Shown: in pieces, positions 45,060-54,661 of the stretch
Layout of the letters: each line of letters starts with the position of its first letter
How positions within the stretch are numbered: position 1 is the first letter of the stretch
Source: Asparagopsis taxiformis
Taxonomy: Eukaryota > Rhodophyta > Florideophyceae > Bonnemaisoniales > Bonnemaisoniaceae
Length of the DNA: 64,000 nt
NCBI GenBank assembly: GCA_030407315.1
Contig: JALQPE010002371.1
Coordinates: 62,001 to 126,000 of the forward strand
Direction: 5' to 3'
Notes under the pieces: model-generated
What the model was told of the DNA's origin: nothing
Databases searched by the model: none
The model's input: the letters and a program-made list of their open reading frames with translations, nothing else
Position numbers and translations under genes: made by a program

Positions 45060-45136
45060 ATCTAAATCGCAGCACTCTATTGATAATGTACTACATGATA
45101 AACCTTCTAGTCAACGTCACATTTACTGCACTAATT

Positions 45137-47421
45137 TCAACCATCCTCCATTACGCCAAAACCGTTATCAGCAGTGGCTGCATGGCGCCGCTCCATGCCC
45201 CCATACTGTGGGGCATTGATTTCGACATTCAGGTTTGCAGTCAGGTGTCCAGCATATGGGTCAACGACGAAAAGTTCTGCGCCAATTAGTCCTTGCGCAA
45301 TCACACAATCCATTACAGCACCGAGGTTTGACGTAATATGCGATTGAATCCAATCCTCGGACACTAGAACAAGTGATGAGCAGCGGTTTACATCATCAAC
45401 GACATGAACAATTCCAGACCCCTCTCCGCTTTGCCACACTTCAACAGCCTCTCTCGTCACAGTACGGCTTGCAAACACATGCCGTGACTGTGCACTAGTC
45501 CGCTGTTCGCTCTCGACAACGTCCGTTTCTTCCCTTGCTTGCGAGCCTTGGAGACAAGACATGCAGTACACCACCATACCAACTAATTGCTGAAAAGCTA
45601 CCCCCACATATTGACTGTACCGCCTTGTAAACTCCTTCTGCCGTGCACCTCCTTTCCCCTTCGGTTCATCCAAACACTCCACAGTAGTCACTAGCCAAGC
45701 ATCCAGGCGCGCCAGCGTTAGTATGCTCGTCTCTATGTCCATTACTTGTTCTGGTCGTATCGAATAACCCCTGAAGATGTCCAGCACATTCACAGCTACT
45801 CGGTTGTTAAACCATGCATCACCATTCACTTCCATTTCGAAGCTGTCAGGAACCAAGCCTTTGCTGTATCGCAGCTCTGAGAACGGTGCCGTTCGCCACC
45901 TCCCCATATCCAAATCACCGTTACTTTCCCGTTTCAAAAGCTTCTCAGACGCTTCGCGCTTTTGTTCCTCTCGCTCGTCCATCTCAGCTCGCGTCGTCAG
46001 CATCGTGCATCTAGACATTAATTTCGTGTACCCCAGCGAACCGAACAATCTGTCCCTCGCATTACGCTTCCGTGCACTCATCACGTCGGACAGTTTCTGC
46101 GTCACCTTCACTTTCAATTCCTTGCTCCCCGCCACAGCCTCTTGACAGCACACACGCTGCTCCTCATCGGAAAACACATCACACCACGGACTTTGACGCA
46201 GTACGTGTCGCACCAAGTCATTCAGCAGATCACTCTCGTCCCTGTACGAAGGTGTATACCACTGCAGATTCTTGATGATATAGCCCGGAGGGGTAGCAAT
46301 ATATCCTACACCGTTTTCGCTCCAAAGTGCCCCTTCTACCGGCTCTACCTCGATGGTACGTCCAGTCCAACGTCTCTGCGTTTGTTCCGCTATAGGGTCC
46401 AGCTCCATAGTCTCGTTCTTGCACCACTTTGTCAGGTTTTCCTCAACCGCCCTAAGAACTCCAAGGTATTTCACAGGAATGGCTTTCTGTATTTTCGACT
46501 TACCGCCACCGTGATCACTGATTCTACCTGTTCTCGCAATTGCAGTAAGGCTGGCATTTTCCGCCTGCAGAGTCTTCACCTTAGCCTCCAACGCAACAAT
46601 CTCCGTGGTGAGCGCCTTGTTTGCTATGTCCTGGCTAAACACTTTTTTTTCCAGCTCCGCGATCTTCTTCTTCTGCGCATTGATGCGACTCGCCATTAAA
46701 TCGATGGATTCCGGCGGATGCAACCTCTCTGCCCTCACCGTCCCCCCATCTCCCACGCTATCGGGAATATGATGTCCTCCATCGCCAATAGCCTGACGTC
46801 GCGGGGGCGTTACGCGCATATTTGGCACCAATGACACTCTGTTGTGACGAGGCCCGCACTCCGGCTGCTCTCTCCCCTCAGTACCACCTGACCGCCGATG
46901 ATAGTTGGCATCCTGTGAACGTTGCTCAGAAACAACATCCCTTGCCGCTATCCTCGGGTCCCTGACTGCATTACCTGCTGGGGCTGATGTACTCGGCATA
47001 GTTGGCGCAGTGGGGGTCACAGCCTCCAGTGTCTCGGAACCCCCGGCTGGGACTCCGTCTGCAGCACCTCCGCATCTGCCAACCCGGGAGGAACTACCTT
47101 TGCCATAGCACTCTGCCGCAATTCCAACATGTTTTGAGCCACTATCATGTCATCATCATGATGTTCACTGTCCCTGCGAGCACGCTTGCCTCGGTCAAGC
47201 CCCATCTCTCTCCGCGCCGTTCCTCCTTCCTCACTTTCTCGCTGCGGATCCCCAGTTCTGCGCCGGTCCGTCTTGCGACTACCGGACCGCGGTTCAATGC
47301 TGCCGGTAGGCCCAGACCGCTTCTTCGCACGGGATTGTCGGGCACTCGATACAGCAGCTGCTGACCGGGTTTTCTGGAGGCCCGGAGGCTTTGGAGCTTT
47401 CTTCGCAATACGCGGCGGCAT
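45137..47421 (-). CDS. Basic leucine-zipper-like accessory protein, possible frame break
   Basis: Two adjoining minus-strand frames. 47421-47017 (134 codons, ATG start MPPRIAKKAPKPPG) is Lys/Arg-rich with nuclear-localisation-like clusters (RAKKRSG, RGKRARRDS). The second frame runs to 45137 and is open upstream past 47020; its first in-frame ATG after the overlap is MPSTSAPAG. It has a low-complexity front, a heptad coiled coil (QKKKIAELEKKV, EIVALEAKVKTLQAEN) and a globular C-terminal part of about 450 residues that I do not recognise. One protein split by a frameshift, a spliced gene or two overlapping genes are all possible. It converges on the transposase with only 77 bp between stops, so the pair looks like a transposon module; this protein could be a DNA-binding partner of the transposase (inference). 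Confidence 0.6.
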
Positions 47422-47656
47422 AATGAAGCTTTCCCGGAAGCGATGGAACGATTGAGTTGCACGAGATACAAAAAAGATTGCTGTATAGTGTCGGTAACCA
47501 CAACGGTCTGCGATGAACGTTCAGGTCAGGTCAAGTACCGGATAATACGCCAACAGCCCAGATTGTATACGGTAGGCAGTCATCAACAGTATTTAATGAG
47601 GTACAATTACAGCTGTCGAGCTAGGCCGCGAGCACCCCTATGTCCGGAAGACGTCC

Positions 47657-48208
47657 TGATTTGAATTAAAATTTGGGCTATTCTCAAAAACATGCACATG
47701 TGAACATGTTTTTGAGATGGGGGTGTGCCGTACGGCACAATCGACCGCCCAAATCGATGTTTTTTGCAATATTTTTTTGTGCCCGAAATTTTAGAATTTC
47801 TGGGCTGGCCAGCAATGCAATCGAGCTGGACATCCACCGGACGTCCATTTCAGGTTGGTCGTGAGAGAGCGGGGCGGGACCATGATGGAACAAGGACCAA
47901 GACCTGTCCCTGGCGTATTGAGCCTGAAATTGACCCTTCGTCAGACGCCATTTAGCCTTACAGTTGGTGCTTACAGAAGCCAGTGATGACCCCGCTCGGG
48001 GCGGCGGTCGGTTCCTGGGGCCGTTGTGGCCAAATTAGACACCCTGATTTGAATTAAAATTTGGGCTATTCTCAAAAACATGCACATGTGAACATGTTTT
48101 TGAAATGGGGGTGTGCCGTACGGCACAATCGGCCGCCCAAATCAAGGTTTTTTACAATATTTTTGCTGCCCGAAATTCTACAATTTCTGGGCTGGCCAGT
48201 AATGCATT
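47657..48208 (+). repeat. Palindrome-bearing interior repeat, two units, forward
   Basis: The first unit holds GAATTAAAATTTGGGCTATT, a hairpin with 12-bp arms (CTCAAAAACATG), the perfect palindrome GTGCCGTACGGCAC at 47725, a TTCTGGGCTGGCCAGCA segment, then GGACATCCACCGGACGTCCA and a 190-bp tail up to about 48030. The second unit (palindrome at 48113) stops after CTGGCCAG. Confidence 0.92.
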
Positions 48209-48680
48209 AGCTATGTGCTCTAAACCGATTCTAACAAGCAGAAAGAATCCTCTCCTTCATGACGATGCTCTCGAATTGAGTGCAATGCAACGGACTCCCT
48301 CCAGGAGAACGACAAAGCATCGTCTTTTGCAAGACATTTTCGTACGAAAAATAATCGAAACACATATTTGACTTTAACCTAACAGCTATCGCGAGCACCG
48401 TACTCAGCTAAATTTCCTCTGTAATTTCCTTCCTCCAACCAATCAATAGCCGCTTGGTCACAGGCTTAAAAGCCTTCCACTATTTGTCCTATCCATCGAA
48501 GAGGGTTCGATCCAGGCCTTGATGGGTGTGGAACCCGAGAACTTGAAAATGGAACATATTGCGACAGAGATGAGATGTCATTCTCTTTCGTTTACTTTTT
48601 TCTAACAAGATTCTAAACGTCTACGCAGCGGAACGAACCCAATGTCGTCCGTCCGTTTTCAGCCCGGTGAGATGTTTTTG

Positions 48681-49039
48681 CCATTAACGGAGGTGGAGGC
48701 GGCTATGGAGGAAGCCTGCGGTTCGGGTATTCTTTCCATTAACGGAGGTGGAGGTGGCGGCTTTGGAGGAAGCCTGGAGAACATGTGAGATGTCAGTACC
48801 CATGGATCACAAGAAAAACATGTAGAGGTCCAGTTTGGATATTGTTGCCATTAACGGAGGCGGAGGAGGCGGCTACGGTGGAAGCCTGGAGAGCATGTGA
48901 GATGTCAGTACCCATGGATCACATGAAGAACATGTTGAGGTGCGGTTCGGATATTCTTTCCATTAACGGAGGCGGAGGAGGCGGCTACGGTGGAAGCCTG
49001 GAGAAGAATAGAATAGTCCTATACCCATGGATCACAAGT
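48681..49039 (+). repeat. 112-bp tandem repeat with Gly-rich coding potential
   Basis: CCATTAACGGAGGNGGAGG recurs at 48681, 48736, 48848 and 48960; the last three spacings are 112 bp. One frame of each core reads INGGGGGGYGGSLE and is then closed by TGA or TAG (ATGTGAGATGTCAG). It looks like a duplicated exon end rather than one continuous protein, or a non-coding repeat with chance coding. Confidence 0.85.
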
Positions 49040-49302
49040 AGACGTAGTTGGGCTCCTTTTCGAAGCCCATTCGTCTCTTGAATAAATTTAGCACCCAAAT
49101 CATATACGATTGCCGAGTTGACACCCCGTATGTCTCGTTGGTAGAAATAGCAGGGGTTCCACCACTCAGCTGGCGGGAAGTAGTTACTGATTATATGAGA
49201 TATGGCTTAGCTCCCGCCAAAACCGATAGCTCTGGGCTCAGGTTCTCCAAATGTGGTTATACGAATGTGTTCTGACAATGGTAGAAGACGAATATCTGCA
49301 TC

Positions 49303-49500
49303 CTGCTTTGAATTAAAATTTGGGCTATTCTCAAAAACATGCACATGTGAACATGTTTTTGAGATGGGGGTGTGCCGTACGGCACAATCGACCGCCGAAA
49401 TCGATGTTTTTTGCAATATTTTTTCTGCCCGAAATTGTAGAATTTCTGGGCTGGCCAGCAATGCATCTGAGTCGGACATCCCCACGTCCAGTGGCCGTCC
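49303..49500 (+). repeat. Palindrome-bearing interior repeat, third unit, forward
   Basis: Same core as at 47657 (hairpin, then GTGCCGTACGGCAC at 49372-49385, then CTGGGCTGGCCAGC), ending in diverged GGACATCC/GTCC half-sites. It lies 317 bp before the methyltransferase ATG and faces the inverted unit at 53233. Confidence 0.92.
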
Positions 49501-49816
49501 GGATGTCGCTCACCTGGTAAGCGTGAGGCACCTGTGTCAACCTATGTGACTGGCGGCCTTGCAGTACAACACTCAAAGGCAGGGAATCACAATCTTTTTA
49601 AAATTTTTTCTCTACCACGTATCCGTCACAACTTATTACCTACACCGGTTACGGGTTTCAAGACCTTTCCAGTGCTGTGTACCCGTATACTCTGTTCCGT
49701 TCGATATCAACCAGTGTTCCTCACGAAAGAGTGCAAACGTCACGAGATACGTCGTCAAATTTGACTGTCTCGCCGAGCGGTCGCCATCCTGTACCGAATT
49801 TTCCACTCATTCCATT

Positions 49817-52800
49817 ATGACGAATAAGCGCAGGCGCAACAGCAATCCGATCGTTGACGACGCAACCGTGCCAATTCTGCGCGAACCCGCTAGCCCTTGG
49901 GAGGATTCTAGTGACATGGGTACACGTCGAAACGTAGGTCGCGCCGCCCGCGAAACTACTCTCGCTGGCAAAGACTTCCTCCGCCTCTTGCTGGATTTAT
50001 TCGCCCACTCAAGTTTCGCAGACTTGACGGACAAGCCGGGAGGTTTCACATACGCGGACCTTGGCGCTTGGGTTGCGCAGGGCACGGAAGAACAATTTGT
50101 GGCGCTGCAAGGTCGACTCAGCATGTCCTTCAGCGGTCGTTCGAAGAATGCTGGAGTCGAGGCGGATGTTGCCGAAATCGTCATGGCAGAGATGAACGTT
50201 GAGCGAGCCAAGCAGATTGTTCGTCTGGCATTACCCATTGCCGAGTTTTCAAGACAGGATGAGCGTATCGGGCAATGGGTTGAGCACTGCATCCTTTCTG
50301 GGATCGTGCCGCAGACCTTCCTTATTGGATGTAACATGCTTCCTTCGCCACTACAGGCGCCGCAGCGCGGGGAACCAAGCGCCTTCGTTCTTGCTCCACC
50401 GGAAACGTTCGAGGTATTGATGTATTTCCAAGCGTTGTCTATCATCCGAAATCACAACAAGAACCTGCCGCGTCGCCGAATAGGAGATGCGGCCGAAGAG
50501 GGGAACGAAGCCGCACGCGTCCCAGCCCATCGGAAAAGCACTAATCGAGCTTGTTACGTGGTTCAAGTTTTATACCATGCTTGGACCGATGTGGCCTACG
50601 CCGCAAAGTTTTCCAGCTTCGAAGAGTTGATGGCGCCGTACATCATTTTCGACAGCAGTGAGCATTGGTTTGACGTGCTCGATGAAGGTCTATTCGCACC
50701 GATGGAGCAGAAGCTAGATCTCTACCACAACAAAGCTCCCCTATCTCATCCTGATGGATATGGTGGAAAAGTAGAGACAAGAACCAGTGCGCAGCACAGT
50801 GCATTTAGGGACCTTGTGAGGAAGTTCTTCGACCGGTTGCAGTTTCTTATCGTCAACCCGGACCTGTACACCTGGCCGGAGTCCGACCGCTGGGGGGCAC
50901 TGGAAATATACTTCTCAAGCGGAAATCCGGACAAGCTGCCAGCGTATTTTGACACCCTCGACGAAGACGTTATGGCTGTCCTCCGCCCGGCACCACAAGC
51001 CGCGGACGCAGAAAAGGTCCCCAAGCCGGTTGATGACACTCCCACTCGTCGCAACACAGGAGGGAGAGGTTTGGTTCCGTCGACAAGACACACAACCAGG
51101 CTTCAACTTGGACCTGGGAGGACCAGTCTTACTGCCCAAGGGCCGTCTCCCCCGTCACCGTCACCCCATGCGACAGAAGAGCAGGAAAGTGAAGGGCAGG
51201 CTCTCGCAAAGGACTTTCTTTCGAAAATGAGTCAGTATTGCCGGGTGTACGACGTCCCTTTCGAAGATTTGGTCAGTGCCGACGAGAGCCGAGAACACGT
51301 GCCCATCACGGGCAACGTTCAGCTCATTCTGACTGATCCGCCCTACAATGTTCGTCGTAAGAGGAACGATTCCAACTCTTCGTACGACAGGCTAACTGCA
51401 GAAGATATGCAGGCTAGCATCGAAGTGTTTGACGAGCTGTTGCGCCCCGGTGGCCACGGCATCGTGTTCTGCTCGGTTTTGCAGTTCTACGAATGGTTCC
51501 ATTACTTGGAAACGTACAAAGGACCGCAGTCAGAAGGCCCAACCGATACTGCTGCCAGTGATGACGGGTCGGATGAAGAAGAGGTTACGTCCATGAATTC
51601 GGACTCCGAAGCATCGCAGCACAGTGGCGAAGAAAGTGCGGATGAGGAGGAGGACGAGGAGGAGGAGGACGTCGTTCGGAATTCAGTTTTCTTCGTTGAC
51701 GAGGTACCTCTGTTGTTTGTCCGACTACCTGGGCACCTCTATCAAATGCCGGGGCGGAAGAGGTACCAACGCATGAACATGGCAGAGGTCGCTATCCACT
51801 TCTGGAAGCGAGGTGTTCCGTTCAAGACCGGAAGCGAGATGGTGGCCTATAGGAACCACGGATACATGGACGGCACGTACCCGGCGTGGTGCAACGTCAC
51901 CATCAATATGCCCGCCATCGATTCGAATGAGATGGTGTGGCGAACAAGGAGCACAACCGGTGCTACGGTCAGAGTTCGTGCAGAGCAGAAGAGCGTCGCT
52001 CTCATGATGGAGTTGATCAGCCAGCATTCACAGCCTGGTGATATTGTTGTCGATCCATTCTCTGGCACTTTCGCAACGGGAAAAGCAGCTATGAGCTTGC
52101 CTGAGCACCGTGTTTTCGTCGGCAGTGACATGGACAAATTGTGTGTGGTACGATCGCTTCCAAAGCTGTGTGCAGTCATGTCACGTGTAATTCTTTCAAA
52201 CAACACTGACATGAGGGTCACGACAGAAGCGAAACAGAGTGCTGAGAAGTTCTTGGCGTCCCCCTCTGTCACGATGCGTACGCAGAGGGAACGCAGGATC
52301 ATCGAACCCCCACCTGGCCTTCCCCTGTACCAGAGGTTCCCGAAATATATTCGGCAGTACCTCTGGCAGCTGTGCCCAGAGTCGATTGCGTCGCGCGAGC
52401 ACATGGAGAAACCGGTACATTATTGGCCACCTTCCCTGCGCCGCTGGTTGCAAACTGAAAACCCTCGCGTGATGCGGGCACACGATTGTGTTGCGAAAAA
52501 ATTGAGCGTTCGACCATCGCTGATTAAGCATCCAAATGCAGGAAGAGGGCTCTTCGCTGAACAGACATTTAATGTTGGTGACGAAGTATGTGCATACTAC
52601 GGAACTGTTGTGTACTCTGATATGAGCAAGGAGTCGATGAGGTTCGCGTACGGAGAGGGTCACATGGCGATAACGAAGGAAACATTCTTGATGTATGCTA
52701 TCAAGCTGTATGCAACAGCGGAGGACGACGAAAACATCGAGCATCCAATTTGGATTGTTCCGGCTCCGTTCTGTTCGGCGCAGTTCATCAACGACCCGCG

Positions 52801-53014
52801 GTATTTGCGAGGTGAGGACACTCCGGCGGAAGACACCAGGCGGATGGCCAACGTCGAGTTTGTCGAGAACTACAGCAGCGGTTCGACGGGGAAGAAGCTC
52901 AAGGCGAAGGACCTAGAAAATCCGAAGATCATTGTAGTACGTGCAATCCGCGATATCCGTCCGGGGCAGGAGCTCTACGTTCATTATGGGACAGCGTTTA
53001 GAGCATGGAATTAG
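49817..53014 (+). CDS. DNA methyltransferase (DPPY type) fused to a SET domain
   Basis: Intact intronless ORF, 1065 aa from the ATG at 49817 (MTNKRRRNSN, NLS-like); the open frame upstream lacks ATG and reads as 5' leader. Residues 1-490 are mostly helical and unrecognised. The methyltransferase has its catalytic motif LTDPPYNV with DPPY at 507-510, an acidic Ser/Glu insertion at about 580-620, and the AdoMet-binding motif DPFSGTFATGKA from D746. Catalytic before AdoMet motif is the beta-class order of N6_N4_Mtase enzymes, which methylate adenine N6 or cytosine N4. The C-terminal about 160 residues fit a SET domain: NAGRGLFAEQTFNVGDEV, FINDPRYL in place of NHSC, and IRDIRPGQELYVHYG. SET domains methylate protein lysines. 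AATAAA follows at 53046. Both catalytic centres look plausible, though NHSC is diverged and the usual F-x-G-x-G reads FSGTF. Confidence 0.88.
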   Translation: MTNKRRRNSNPIVDDATVPILREPASPWEDSSDMGTRRNVGRAARETTLAGKDFLRLLLDLFAHSSFADLTDKPGGFTYADLGAWVAQGTEEQFVALQGRLSMSFSGRSKNAGVEADVAEIVMAEMNVERAKQIVRLALPIAEFSRQDERIGQWVEHCILSGIVPQTFLIGCNMLPSPLQAPQRGEPSAFVLAPPETFEVLMYFQALSIIRNHNKNLPRRRIGDAAEEGNEAARVPAHRKSTNRACYVVQVLYHAWTDVAYAAKFSSFEELMAPYIIFDSSEHWFDVLDEGLFAPMEQKLDLYHNKAPLSHPDGYGGKVETRTSAQHSAFRDLVRKFFDRLQFLIVNPDLYTWPESDRWGALEIYFSSGNPDKLPAYFDTLDEDVMAVLRPAPQAADAEKVPKPVDDTPTRRNTGGRGLVPSTRHTTRLQLGPGRTSLTAQGPSPPSPSPHATEEQESEGQALAKDFLSKMSQYCRVYDVPFEDLVSADESREHVPITGNVQLILTDPPYNVRRKRNDSNSSYDRLTAEDMQASIEVFDELLRPGGHGIVFCSVLQFYEWFHYLETYKGPQSEGPTDTAASDDGSDEEEVTSMNSDSEASQHSGEESADEEEDEEEEDVVRNSVFFVDEVPLLFVRLPGHLYQMPGRKRYQRMNMAEVAIHFWKRGVPFKTGSEMVAYRNHGYMDGTYPAWCNVTINMPAIDSNEMVWRTRSTTGATVRVRAEQKSVALMMELISQHSQPGDIVVDPFSGTFATGKAAMSLPEHRVFVGSDMDKLCVVRSLPKLCAVMSRVILSNNTDMRVTTEAKQSAEKFLASPSVTMRTQRERRIIEPPPGLPLYQRFPKYIRQYLWQLCPESIASREHMEKPVHYWPPSLRRWLQTENPRVMRAHDCVAKKLSVRPSLIKHPNAGRGLFAEQTFNVGDEVCAYYGTVVYSDMSKESMRFAYGEGHMAITKETFLMYAIKLYATAEDDENIEHPIWIVPAPFCSAQFINDPRYLRGEDTPAEDTRRMANVEFVENYSSGSTGKKLKAKDLENPKIIVVRAIRDIRPGQELYVHYGTAFRAWN

Positions 53015-53045
53015 GGTCACGAAAGATGTTTTCATTTCGACTACA

Positions 53046-53051
53046 AATAAA
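53046..53051 (+). terminator. Polyadenylation signal AATAAA
   Basis: Canonical AATAAA 32 bp behind the methyltransferase-SET stop codon, ahead of the inverted repeat cluster. Confidence 0.6.
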
Positions 53052-53232
53052 GCTACGTTCCAGAGTTGAAGTATATCATATAATGCAGAATGTCCAGCCA
53101 CCATTAGTCCAGGGTGAAACCTATTCGGCAGTACTCGCCTGTCAAAAACCAATCGTTCACACTCTAGGTGCACTTCGTCCGAGCAGTGAACCTGACTGCT
53201 TGGTTGCTGTTATGCGTGCAGATGCAAAATAC

Positions 53233-54318
53233 AAGACCAAGTTGAAATGGACGCCCGGTGGATGTCCAGCTCAGTTGCATTGCTGTCCAGCCCAGAAATT
53301 CTACAATTCAGGGCAGAAAAAATATTGCAAAAAACATCGATTTCAGCGGGTCGATTGTGCCGTACGGCACACCCCCATCTCAAAAACATGTTCACATGTG
53401 CATGTTTTTGAGAATAGCCCAAATTTTAATTCAAATCAGGGTGTCTAATTTGGCCACAACGGCCCCAGGAACCGACCGCCGCCCCGAGTGGGGTTGTCAC
53501 TGGCTTCTGTAAGCACTAACTGTAAGGCTAAATGGCGTCTGACAAAGGGTCAATTTCAGGCTCAATACGCCAGGGACAGGTCTTGGTCCTTGTTCCATCA
53601 TGGTCCCACCCCACTCTCTCACGACCAACCTGAAATGCACGTCCGGTGGATGTCCAGCTCGATTGCACTGCTGGCCAGCCCGGAAATTCTAAAATTTCGG
53701 GCACAAAAAAATTGTAAAAAATCAACGATTTCAGCGGGTCGTTTGTGCCGTACGGCACACCCCCATTTCAAAAACATGTTCACATGTGCATGTTTTTGAG
53801 AATAGCCCAAATTTTAATTCAAATCAGGGTGTCTAATTTGGCCACAACGGCCCCAGGAACCGGCCGCCGCCCCGAGCGGGGTCATCACTGGCTTCTGTAA
53901 GCACTAACTGTGAGGCTAAATGGCGCCGGAAGATGGGTCGATTGCAGGCTTCAAGCCTAAGTTATGCTAGGGAGAAATCTTCTTCCGTGTTTTACTCCCT
54001 CAACAGAAACACTACTCACCCATCACGTTACTCATATTCCGTGCACTTTATATTAGTAGTGAACCCGCCTGCTTAGTTGCTGCAATGCGTGGATGTAGGC
54101 AGCACACGACCAACCTGAAATGGACGTCCGGTGGATGTCCATCTCAGATGCACTGCTGGCCAGCCCAGAAATTCTAAAATTTCGGGCACAAAAAATCTTG
54201 CAAAAATCAACGATTTGGGCGGGTCGATTGTGCCGTACGGCACACCCCCATCTCAAAAACATGTTCACATGTGCATGTTTTTGAGAATAGCCCAAATTTT
54301 AACTCAAATCAGGGTGTT
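53233..54318 (-). repeat. Palindrome-bearing interior repeats, three units, inverted
   Basis: Three units in the opposite orientation to those at 47.7-49.5 kb, with GTGCCGTACGGCAC at 53357, 53745 and 54230 and the 12-bp-arm hairpin beside each (for example 53379-53412). Tails between them (AATTTGGCCACAACGGCCCC, CACTGGCTTCTGTAAGCAC) match 47.9-48.0 kb in inverse and 59.1-59.7 kb directly. The cluster separates the two large fusion genes. Confidence 0.93.
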
Positions 54319-54661
54319 CCCCGGATAAAGGGGTGCTCGCAGCCGCCCCAAAAGCCGCCTAGCTTGACAGCTGTAATTTTAACACATTACACATCAAGGA
54401 CACTGCCTGCTTCACGCCACCTCGTCAGGTTTCGAGAGCCCGACTCGGGCCCGTTCTGAACGGACACTCACATCTCGATTGCCTGTCTTGCATTCCAGCG
54501 GTCACGATAGGTGTGTACCTAACAAAATTTCGGTTGTATTGTGTTATTATTTCCAGCGATTGGCGTTCACGACCATTCTTCAACTTAACGTGAAACATAC
54601 CATCCACATCACTCGAATACGTCAACGTCAACCATCTCTTTTCCTTTCCAACTCAACAACC

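Noticed and set aside
48443..48535. tRNA-like segment with a perfect B box (GGTTCGATCC)
   Set aside because: The acceptor ends pair partly, but the T stem (GAGGG against CAGGC) fails and no anticodon stem forms. A chance box or a decayed tRNA-like piece.
49559..49816. N-terminal extension of 86 codons to the methyltransferase-SET protein
   Set aside because: It opens with TTG, has no ATG and reads as leader sequence; the ATG at 49817 is followed by an NLS-like KRRR.
49303..53435. Methyltransferase-SET gene as a separate transposon bounded by its inverted repeats
   Set aside because: More copies of the same repeat lie outside this pair and around the next gene, so the pair is not unique; kept only as an idea on how the cargo was assembled.
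54479..54661. N-terminal extension of 61 codons to the ParB-dioxygenase protein
   Set aside because: It opens with TTG and lacks coding character; the ATG at 54662 has a good start context.
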